From Cybelea sp963824595 (GTDB lineage: Bacteria; Vulcanimicrobiota; Vulcanimicrobiia; Vulcanimicrobiales; Vulcanimicrobiaceae), in NCBI GenBank assembly GCA_963824595.1, contig CAWGPY010000001.1, forward strand, positions 434,001 to 498,000: a DNA stretch of 64,000 nt, in the 5' to 3' direction. Of the stretch, positions 25,391 through 32,467 are shown piece after piece. The notes below the pieces were generated by a model. That model was not told the origin of the DNA, ran no database searches, and saw nothing but the letters and a program-made list of their open reading frames with translations. Each line of letters begins with the position of its first letter. Within the stretch, counting starts at the first letter, position 1. Made by a program: the position numbers and the translations under genes.

Positions 25391-26617
25391 CTACGGCGCT
25401 ACGCGAAACACGGTTCCGTACGACGGCGGACGTCCGCCGTTCACCGTGGTTCCGTAGAGCTTGCCGCCCTGGTACGTGAGCGCCGACTCCGGGTGCACGC
25501 CGTCGGGCGTGCGATCGAAGCTGTAGAGGAGCGCCTCGAGCCCGGACGCCGTGGCCTCGTACACGGCGCCGTTACCGTGCGCTCCGCCGCCGCGCGCCGC
25601 TCCGTAGAGAACGTCGTTCACCGCGATCGGGGGCGCTGCAGGATAGGCCGCGTCGCCCTTCGGCGTACCGCGGAACGCGTGGACGATATGATAGCGATTG
25701 TAACCGTCCATCGAGAAGAGAACGCCTTTGCCGTCGGGACCGCCGGCGGAGGTCGCGCCGAAGACCTTTCCGTGAAACACCGTGATCCCGACCGGATTCT
25801 CGCCGTCGTTGCCCGTGAAGCTGTGCTCGATCAGGACGAGATGGGTATGAGGATCGACTCTGTAAATCGTGCCGTCGTTGCCCGAACCGCCGTTAGTGGT
25901 GACGCCGTAGAGCACGCCGTTGTACGGAATCAGGTTACCGATCGGGTTCGCACCGTCGCTGCCGCCCGAAAACACGTGCAGCTGCCGTTCGTCGCCATAT
26001 TTACCCACCGAATAGATCGTACCGAGGTCGCCGCCGTGCTCGGTCGTGCCGTAGAGACGCCCGTTGTACTTCAGCAGGCCGCCGTTAGGATTGGCTCCGT
26101 CGGCTCCGCCCATGAAGCTGTAGACGATGCGCTCGCGACCGGCGGCCGTCACCGCGAAGACGGTCCCGCATTCGCCCGAGCACGTGTCGCGGCCGCCCGC
26201 GTAAGTCGTGCCGTAGAGCTCGCTGCTCATCGCGGTGAGGCCGGCTTGCGGGTACGCGCCGTCGGGCGCGCCCGTGAACCTATACAGCACGGATTCGAAA
26301 CCGGCCGAACTGATCCAGTAGACGGTGCCGCACGAGTTGCAGGGCGATCCGTTATAGCCGCCCAGCGACGTCGTTCCGAAGAGTACTCCCTTGAACGCGA
26401 TGAGTCCCGACGTCGGCTGTTCGCCGTCGGGCGGACCTTCGAAGCTGTAGAGCGATTTGTAGCCGGTCTTGGCGGCGGCGATGCCGCCGCCGGTCGTCGC
26501 ATGCGACGCGGCATGCACCTGGCCGGCAACGGGCGGCTGGGTCGTGCCGCCGCATCCTGCGACCAGATAAACGGTAAAAACGCTCAGCGCATAACGGCTA
26601 ACGTCGGAAATTCGCAT
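25391..26617 (-). CDS. GloVer-repeat lipoprotein (TIGR03803)
   Basis: 408 residues from ATG 26617 (SD GAGGAG). Lipobox LVAGC near residue 22. The mature protein is made of about eight repeats of the form 'SF.G..DG..P..GL...NG.LYGTT..GG....GT.F', for example YSFEGPPDGEQPTSGLIAF, LYGTTYAGGRDTCSGECGTV and VLYGVTTNGGSGNDGTIYRV. This is a predicted surface beta-propeller of unknown ligand. It is a stand-alone unit whose promoter must lie between 26618 and 26690. Confidence 0.9.
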   Translation of the reverse strand: MRISDVSRYALSVFTVYLVAGCGGTTQPPVAGQVHAASHATTGGGIAAAKTGYKSLYSFEGPPDGEQPTSGLIAFKGVLFGTTSLGGYNGSPCNSCGTVYWISSAGFESVLYRFTGAPDGAYPQAGLTAMSSELYGTTYAGGRDTCSGECGTVFAVTAAGRERIVYSFMGGADGANPNGGLLKYNGRLYGTTEHGGDLGTIYSVGKYGDERQLHVFSGGSDGANPIGNLIPYNGVLYGVTTNGGSGNDGTIYRVDPHTHLVLIEHSFTGNDGENPVGITVFHGKVFGATSAGGPDGKGVLFSMDGYNRYHIVHAFRGTPKGDAAYPAAPPIAVNDVLYGAARGGGAHGNGAVYEATASGLEALLYSFDRTPDGVHPESALTYQGGKLYGTTVNGGRPPSYGTVFRVAP

Positions 26618-26690
26618 ACCACGCTCCTCGCCCATCAGTCCCAATGGGCACGGGGAAGGTTATCGAGCGGGATCCAAAAGCCTTGCGCGG

Positions 26691-29192
26691 CTAGCCGCGT
26701 GCAAGTTCCTCGATCCGCGACGCGATTTCGTCGGCGTAGCGATTGGCTTCGTGCTCGGAGCGGCCCTCGGCGTAGACGTTGAAGAGCGGGTCGGCGGCGT
26801 CCGGCAACACCAACACCCAACCGCCCTCGCGCGCCACCCGGATGCCGTCGGTCAGCTCGACGTCTTCACCGTTGGTTTCGTCGAGCAGGCGGCGCATGAT
26901 TTGACCCTTGCGCTCCCACGGACAGCGGTCGCGGCGCGACGCTAGGTATGACGGCGGCAGCTCGTCGACGATCTCGCTGAGCTTGCGCCGCTGGTCCGCG
27001 AGGAGCTCCATCACCTTCGCGGCGCCGTAGAGCGAGTCGAACACCGGCGCGAACTCCGGAAAGATGAGCTCGAAGTTTGCACCGCCCGCGAACGCGAGCG
27101 ACGATCCCTCGCGCGCCGCCAGCGCCATGAGCGAGCGGCGGTCGGTCCGCGTGCGGATCACCGTGGCGCCGCGCTCGCGCGCGACGAGCTCGATCGCCGT
27201 GGGAGCCATCACCGGAACCGCGATCCGCGCGCCCGGCGTCGCGCCGGCCACGAGCGCCGTCAGCAGCGCCAGCAGTCGGCTGCCCTCGACGATCCGGCCT
27301 CGATCGTCCACGAGCGCGAGCGATTCGCCGCGCCAGTCGAGCAAGATCCCGAGTCCGGCACGCAGCGACGTGGTCACGTTCGCAAGCTGTTCCAAGTGGC
27401 GCGCACGATCGGCCGCGAACGTGAGTGCCTTCGCTCCGTCGAAGAAAGCGTTGATCGCAACCATCTCGATGCCGAGGCCGCTCAGGATTCGCGGCAGGAT
27501 CAGCGAGGCGTCGCCGTGCGCGTAGTCGATGACCACGCGCAGGTTGGCACCGGAAACCGATCGCGGCGCGAGCGCCTCGATGAACCCGCTGCTGTACGCC
27601 TCGATCGAGCGCTCCGGAAAGTCGAGCAGCCCCACGGCCTCCATCGGCGTGCGGCGAAAATCCTCGCGGAAGAAGATGTTCTCGATCCTCCGTTCGGTGC
27701 TCGTGTCGAGGTTCACACCATGAGCATCGAAAAACTCGATCAAGAACTGGTCGGGGTCGTTCGGGGAAATGCCGGTGTGCACGCCCGCGCCGCCCGACAT
27801 TCGCGCCGCGTAGCGCGAGACCGGGATCGGCACCTCGCGCAGATCGTGCACGTTCGTGCCGACGGCGAGCAGGCCGGCGATGATGCAGCGGTTCGTCAGC
27901 CGCGATGCGGGGTGACCGTCGCGGCTCGTCATCACGCTCTGGCCGGGGCGCAGCACCGAGCCCAGCGCTTGACCGAGCTTCAGCGCGAACTCGGGAGTGA
28001 TCTCGATGTTCGCAAGCCCGCTCACGCCGTCGGCTCCGAAGAGCGAGCCGGGCCACTTGATGCCGTAGATCAGCGACATCGACACGATGGAGCCGGACGC
28101 GACCGACTTGTCCGGCCACAGCTTGATACCGGCCGGCACCGTCGCGCCGCTGCCGAGCGTGCTGCCGCGTCCGATGACGGCGCCTTCCATCACCGTCACG
28201 CGGTCCTTGACGATCGCGCGATCGGCGAGCGTGCACCCCGTCAACGCCGCGTTCTCGCCGACGTAGACGTCCTCCCAGGCGACGGTTCGCGTCAGCCGCG
28301 CGCCCTGCGCCACGATCGACGACGCGCCCAGCGCGGTCATCTCTTCGACGACCGCACCGCGTTCGATCGTGACGTTCGCGCCGATGCAGACGGGGCCGCG
28401 CACGACCGCGTCGGGAGAGACGCGCGCGTTCTCGCCGGTCCAGACGCCGGGGTGAATTTCCGCGCCCGGAATCTCCACCTTTACGACCCCGCGCAGCGCG
28501 TCGTAATTCGCCTGCAGATATTGCTGCAGGTTGCCGATGTCGCTCCAGTAGCCGCCGGTCACGTGACCGTAGAGCGCGCGGCCGTCGCGCAGCATGAAGG
28601 GGAAGATGTCCTTCGCGAAGTCGTAGCTCCGGCCGGCCTCCATGTATTCGAACACCTCGGGCTCGAGCACGTAGATGCCGGTGTTGATCGTGTCGGAGAA
28701 GACCTCGCCCCACGACGGCTTCTCGAGAAAGCGCGTGATGCGGCCGTCTTCGCCGGTCACGACGACGCCGAACTCCAGCGGGTTGGCGACGCGCTGCAGC
28801 GCGATCGTAGCGACGGCGCCGCTGCGCCGGTGCGCCGCCACGAGGTCGCTCAGATCGATGTCGGTCAATGCGTCGCCGGAGACGACGACGAAGCGGCCGT
28901 CCCCGAGGCGCCCCTGCGCGAGCTTCACCGCGCCGGCCGTTCCCAGCGGCGTGTCCTCGACGACGTACTCCATCGCTACGCCCGCGGCGCCGCCGTCGCC
29001 GAAGTAGTTTTCGATTTCGTCGGCCAGGTAATGGAGCGTCGCGACCACCTCGCCGATGCCGTGGCGGCGCAGCAGGTCCACGATGTGGTGCATCACCGGT
29101 TTGTTCGCGACGGGAACCAGCGGCTTGGGCCGCCGCGACGTCAGCGGGCGCAAGCGCGAGCCCTCGCCGCCGGCCATCACCACGGCCTTCAC
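26691..29192 (-). CDS. Fused sugar-1-phosphate nucleotidyltransferase / phosphomannomutase-like protein
   Basis: 833 residues from GTG 29192. Residues 1-235 are a nucleotidyltransferase (KAVVMAGGEGSRLRPLTSRR, PKPLVPVANKPVMHHIVDLL, SGDALTDIDL, GYWSDIGNLQQYLQANYDAL). Residues 240-370 are left-handed beta-helix hexapeptides (VCIGANVTIERGAVVEEMTA). The rest is a phosphohexomutase-like region (MTSRDGHPASRLTNRCIIAG, GGAGVHTGISPNDPDQFLIE, ending NVYAEGRSEHEANRYADEI). The usual phosphoserine loop TASHNP is replaced by TGISPND, so mutase activity is uncertain. It probably makes GDP-mannose or a related sugar nucleotide. It overlaps glgB by 4 bases. Confidence 0.9.
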   Translation of the reverse strand: MKAVVMAGGEGSRLRPLTSRRPKPLVPVANKPVMHHIVDLLRRHGIGEVVATLHYLADEIENYFGDGGAAGVAMEYVVEDTPLGTAGAVKLAQGRLGDGRFVVVSGDALTDIDLSDLVAAHRRSGAVATIALQRVANPLEFGVVVTGEDGRITRFLEKPSWGEVFSDTINTGIYVLEPEVFEYMEAGRSYDFAKDIFPFMLRDGRALYGHVTGGYWSDIGNLQQYLQANYDALRGVVKVEIPGAEIHPGVWTGENARVSPDAVVRGPVCIGANVTIERGAVVEEMTALGASSIVAQGARLTRTVAWEDVYVGENAALTGCTLADRAIVKDRVTVMEGAVIGRGSTLGSGATVPAGIKLWPDKSVASGSIVSMSLIYGIKWPGSLFGADGVSGLANIEITPEFALKLGQALGSVLRPGQSVMTSRDGHPASRLTNRCIIAGLLAVGTNVHDLREVPIPVSRYAARMSGGAGVHTGISPNDPDQFLIEFFDAHGVNLDTSTERRIENIFFREDFRRTPMEAVGLLDFPERSIEAYSSGFIEALAPRSVSGANLRVVIDYAHGDASLILPRILSGLGIEMVAINAFFDGAKALTFAADRARHLEQLANVTTSLRAGLGILLDWRGESLALVDDRGRIVEGSRLLALLTALVAGATPGARIAVPVMAPTAIELVARERGATVIRTRTDRRSLMALAAREGSSLAFAGGANFELIFPEFAPVFDSLYGAAKVMELLADQRRKLSEIVDELPPSYLASRRDRCPWERKGQIMRRLLDETNGEDVELTDGIRVAREGGWVLVLPDAADPLFNVYAEGRSEHEANRYADEIASRIEELARG

Positions 29193-30982
29193 GCCGTCGC
29201 CTCGAGCACGAGCGCGCTCAGCGGCGGCACTTCGAGCGACGGCGACGTCGAGATCGCCGCGCTCGCGCCGTCGCCTCCGTAGCGGCGCGAGTTCGTGTCG
29301 ATCGCCACGCGGTACGCTCCGGCAAGCGAAGCGGCCAGGGCAACCGCGCGCGGTTCCGTGGTCAAGTTGATCGCGATCGCGATGCGGCCGCAATCGGCGC
29401 CCGCAGCTCGCGCGAAGGAGAGAACGCCGGGGCCGGCATCGCCGAGCAACGCGAGTCCCGCCGGCTCGGCGTCGAGCCGGTGCAGCGCGGGCGACCGGCG
29501 GTAGAGGGCGTTGCAGTCAAGCACGAGGTTGCGCACGCCGGCGTGCATCTCCTCATCGAGCAGGCTCCAGTCGAGCTGCGCGTCGTGGTCCCACTCGCGC
29601 TCGTCGCCGAGCTCGGAGCCCATGAAGAGCAGTTTCTTTCCGGGATAGACGAACGCGAATGCGAGCAGGACCCGCAGATTCGCGAACCGCTCGCGATCGT
29701 CGCCCGGCATCTTCTGGAGCAGCGAGCCGTGCGGAGGCGCGACCTCGTCGTGCGAGAGCGGCAGCACGTAGCGTTCTCCGTGCGCGTATGAAAACGTTCG
29801 CGTCAACGCCGTCCAGCGATCCGCGCGTTCGCCGGCGGGCGCCGCAAAGAACGCGAGCGTGTCGCGCAGCCAGCCCAAGTTCCACTTGTAGGTGAATCCG
29901 AGTCCGCCCGAGGCGACGGGAGCCGTCACCTTCGGCCAGATCGTCGATTCTTCGGCGAACGTCGCCACGTCCGGATGCCGTAACGCGATCGTTTCGTTGA
30001 AGCGGCGGAGAAACTCGATCGCCTCGAGGTTTTCGTTGCCGCCGCGAACGTTCGGCGTCCACTCTCCCGGCGCGCGGCCGTAGTCGAGATAGAGCATTGA
30101 CGACACGGCGTCGACGCGCATGCCGTCGCCGTGAAACTCCTCCAGCCAGTAGAGCGCGCTCGAGATCAGGAAGTCGGCGACCTCCGCGCGGCCGTAATCG
30201 TACGCCAACGTGTTCCACTCGGGGGCGCGGCCGCGGTCCGGGTCGGGGTGCTCGTAGAGCGGCGTGCCGTCGAAGAGCGCCAGACCGTGCGGATCGCTGG
30301 GAAAGTGGCCCGGCACCCAGTCGAAGATCACGCCCAACTCGAGCTCGTGAGCGCGCTCGACGAACGCGCGCAGATCCTCGGGCGTTCCGTACCGGCTCGT
30401 CGGCGCGAACAACCCCGTCGGCTGATAGCCCCACGATCCCTCGAACGGGTGCTCGGCGAGCGGCAGCAGCTCGACGTGGGTGAAGCCCATGTCGCGCGCG
30501 TAGGGCAGCAGCTCGGCGGCCGCCTCGCGATAGCTCGTTGGGCGGCCGTCCTCGCGTCGTCTCCAGGAGCCGAGGTGAACCTCGTAGATCGATACCGGCG
30601 CGGTGCTCGCGATGCGGCTCGCGCGCTCGCGCATCCAGCGCGCGTCGCGCCACGCGCGTGGCGGATCGCTCCACACGATCGACGCGTTGCCGGGCAATGC
30701 CTCGGCGTAGCGCGCCAGAGGATCGCTCTTGAGCGGCAGCGTCTCTCCCGCCGCCCCCTCGATCGCGTACTTGTAGCGCGCGCCTTCGCGCGCGCCGGGC
30801 ACGAAGGTTTCCCAGACGCCGTCGTTGCTGCGGCCCATCGGGTTCCGGTGCGCGTCCCAGCCGTTGAAATCGCCGACGACGTTGACGCGCCGAGCGTTGG
30901 GAGCCCACACGGCGAAGGCGACGCCGTCGACGCCGCCGCCGCATCGCACGTGCGATCCGAGCGAATCCCATAAATGGGTCAC
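29189..30982 (-). CDS. glgB: 1,4-alpha-glucan branching enzyme
   Basis: 597 residues from GTG 30982, which overlaps the stop of the small upstream gene (GTGA). It has an N-terminal CBM48 domain (VAFAVWAPNARRVNVVGDFN, YKYAIEGAAGETLPLKSDPL). The GH13_9 barrel contains YEVHLGSWRR, FTHVELLPLAEHPFEGSWGY, DWVPGHFPSDPHGLALFDGT, the nucleophile in GMRVDAVSSMLYLDYGR, the acid in TFAEEST, and LPLSHDEV. The C-terminal beta domain ends SLEVPPLSALVLEATA. The enzyme makes alpha-1,6 branches in glycogen. No glgA or glgC gene is in the window unless the fused nucleotidyltransferase plays a related part. Confidence 0.95.
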   Translation of the reverse strand: MTHLWDSLGSHVRCGGGVDGVAFAVWAPNARRVNVVGDFNGWDAHRNPMGRSNDGVWETFVPGAREGARYKYAIEGAAGETLPLKSDPLARYAEALPGNASIVWSDPPRAWRDARWMRERASRIASTAPVSIYEVHLGSWRRREDGRPTSYREAAAELLPYARDMGFTHVELLPLAEHPFEGSWGYQPTGLFAPTSRYGTPEDLRAFVERAHELELGVIFDWVPGHFPSDPHGLALFDGTPLYEHPDPDRGRAPEWNTLAYDYGRAEVADFLISSALYWLEEFHGDGMRVDAVSSMLYLDYGRAPGEWTPNVRGGNENLEAIEFLRRFNETIALRHPDVATFAEESTIWPKVTAPVASGGLGFTYKWNLGWLRDTLAFFAAPAGERADRWTALTRTFSYAHGERYVLPLSHDEVAPPHGSLLQKMPGDDRERFANLRVLLAFAFVYPGKKLLFMGSELGDEREWDHDAQLDWSLLDEEMHAGVRNLVLDCNALYRRSPALHRLDAEPAGLALLGDAGPGVLSFARAAGADCGRIAIAINLTTEPRAVALAASLAGAYRVAIDTNSRRYGGDGASAAISTSPSLEVPPLSALVLEATA

Positions 30983-31215
30983 AAGCTCGGCACGTCGTTC
31001 GCCGACACGCGCGTGTAATCCGTCGTCCAGTTGGTCTCCCACGTTCGGCCGCCGTCGGCGGAGAACGCCTGTTCGAAGCGCGGATGGTCGCCCGCGCCTT
31101 CGATGTGGCCACGCGGCGGAGGACATCGCAGGTCGCCGACTTCGAGGTTCCCGGTTGCGGGCGTCAGCAGCGGCACCGCGAGCGCCGCCTGCAGGACGAT
31201 CGAGAGAAAGATCAT
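30979..31215 (-). CDS. Small secreted protein, 78 residues
   Basis: ATG 31215 has SD GGAGGG. A signal peptide (MIFLSIVLQAALAVPLLTPA) is followed by about 55 residues ending FSADGGRTWETNWTTDYTRV. That last stretch resembles the conserved C-terminal end of larger DUF1579-like secreted proteins, so this may be a shortened relative. It lies between the antiporter (17 bases away) and glgB (overlap), so it is part of the same transcript. Confidence 0.6.
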   Translation of the reverse strand: MIFLSIVLQAALAVPLLTPATGNLEVGDLRCPPPRGHIEGAGDHPRFEQAFSADGGRTWETNWTTDYTRVSANDVPSL

Positions 31216-31232
31216 GGAGCCCTCCGTTCACG

Positions 31233-32372
31233 CTAGGGGACTTCGGCCTCCATCTCCTGCGGGTCTTGCTCGGGCTTGAAAAGGGCTTGTGCGATGGCGG
31301 TGGGCACGATCGCGGTGAGGATGACCACCGTCACGAGCGTAGTGTATTGAGACTGATTGATGTAGTGGTGCGTCAGCCCATAGAGGCTGGAGATCGTGCC
31401 GAACGTTAGGCCCGTCGCCATCATCAGCGTTAGGTAGTTGGCGTTGGCGCCGCCATAGCGGAAGACGGTTCGCGCGACCGGCAGCACGCCGAGAATCTTC
31501 GCGCCGACCTTCACGAAGAACAGCGTGGCGATGAGGCCGATGCCCGAGACGGCGGCGCCGAACTCCACGTACGTACCGGCTTTCAAGAAATAGAAGGGCG
31601 CGAGCAGCGTCATCGTCATCGTCTGCAAGCGCCGCTTGACGTCGGGCAGCACGATCATCATACCCGCGCACGCGAGACCGAGGAAGTACGCGGGCAGAAC
31701 GCCCTCGCTCTTGGCCGACGTGGCGAGGGCTGCCAGCAGGAAGATGATCGCGAAGAGCACGCGCAGCGCCGGCTCGCTCACGTAGCGGCCGGTGCGTTCG
31801 ATCGCCGCGGGGAGCACTTTGGGAACGATCGCGACCGCCACCGCTATCGCCGCAGCCAAGGCCGCCAGCCACAGGTTGTAGTTTGCGAAGAGCAGGCCCA
31901 GCGCGACGACGGTGCCCAGATCGGTGAAGAAGCACGCGGCCAGGATCAGCTGGCCGAACTCCTTACCGGCGAGGCCCGATTCGATCATCACGGCGTAGAC
32001 GACGGCAACCGACGTGGTCGACATCGCGATGCCGGCGATCTTGGCGGCGTCCGGCGTCCAGTGGGCGACGAAGTGCGTGTAGGCGATCGCGGCCAGAAAC
32101 GGCGCCGCGAACGACGCCGCGCCGATCGCCGACGCGGGTACCAGCTGCCGCCGGAGGACGGCCGGATCGATCTCGGCGCCGGCGAGAAACGTGAGTAGAA
32201 TGCTGCCGAAGCCCGCGACGAAGTCGATCCAGGCGTTCGTGTGCAGCGCGATGAGATTACCGGCCAGCATGCCGACGATGATCTCGATCAGCGCGGCCGG
32301 CATCTTCAGGCGGATGGCCAAGAAGCCGCTGGCAGCCGCCAGCGACATCCAGATTCCAGCGGTGAGCCACAT
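31233..32372 (-). CDS. Cation:proton antiporter, CPA2 type
   Basis: 379 residues from ATG 32372, whose SD GGGAG lies 8 bases upstream; a TTG at 32390 is less likely. It has about twelve TM helices without the cytosolic TrkA-N domain of KefC. Typical pieces are FLAIRLKMPAALIEIIVGML, AGFGSILLTFLAGAEIDPAV, AGIAMSTTSVAVVYAVMIES, ILAACFFTDLGTVVALGLLF and FLLAALATSAKSEGVLPAYF. Thr-Asp (FFTDLGT) is in the place of the Asp motif needed for exchange. It likely exports Na+ or K+ against protons. The leader can form alternative hairpins that hide this SD. Confidence 0.88.
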   Translation of the reverse strand: MWLTAGIWMSLAAASGFLAIRLKMPAALIEIIVGMLAGNLIALHTNAWIDFVAGFGSILLTFLAGAEIDPAVLRRQLVPASAIGAASFAAPFLAAIAYTHFVAHWTPDAAKIAGIAMSTTSVAVVYAVMIESGLAGKEFGQLILAACFFTDLGTVVALGLLFANYNLWLAALAAAIAVAVAIVPKVLPAAIERTGRYVSEPALRVLFAIIFLLAALATSAKSEGVLPAYFLGLACAGMMIVLPDVKRRLQTMTMTLLAPFYFLKAGTYVEFGAAVSGIGLIATLFFVKVGAKILGVLPVARTVFRYGGANANYLTLMMATGLTFGTISSLYGLTHHYINQSQYTTLVTVVILTAIVPTAIAQALFKPEQDPQEMEAEVP

Positions 32373-32378
32373 AGAAAA

Positions 32379-32448
32379 AGCTCCCGTCAAAGCAAGTTTT
32401 GAACAGGAGCCATCAGCCGGTCGGCGGTTTACGGGAGCTCCATCCCGT
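32379..32448 (-). promoter_or_regulatory. Antiporter mRNA leader with two mutually exclusive hairpins
   Basis: Read on the minus strand, the leader has ACGGGA (complement of 32443-32448), then AGCTCCCGT (complement of 32431-32439), then ACGGGAGCT (complement of 32379-32387) followed by TTTTTC and the ATG. The middle arm can pair with the first (6 bp, 6-base loop). Alternatively it pairs with the last (9 bp, 43-base loop), which contains the SD GGGAG and is followed by a U-run. This is the geometry of an attenuator or an SD-masking switch. A further palindrome, GTCGTTAACGAC, lies at 32450-32461. Confidence 0.5.
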
Positions 32449-32467
32449 TGTCGTTAACGACCGCTTC

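Noticed and set aside
27396..29282. Open plus-strand frame of over 600 codons
   Set aside because: It is fully antisense to the well-supported nucleotidyltransferase fusion and has an arginine/histidine/valine-rich composition without domains.
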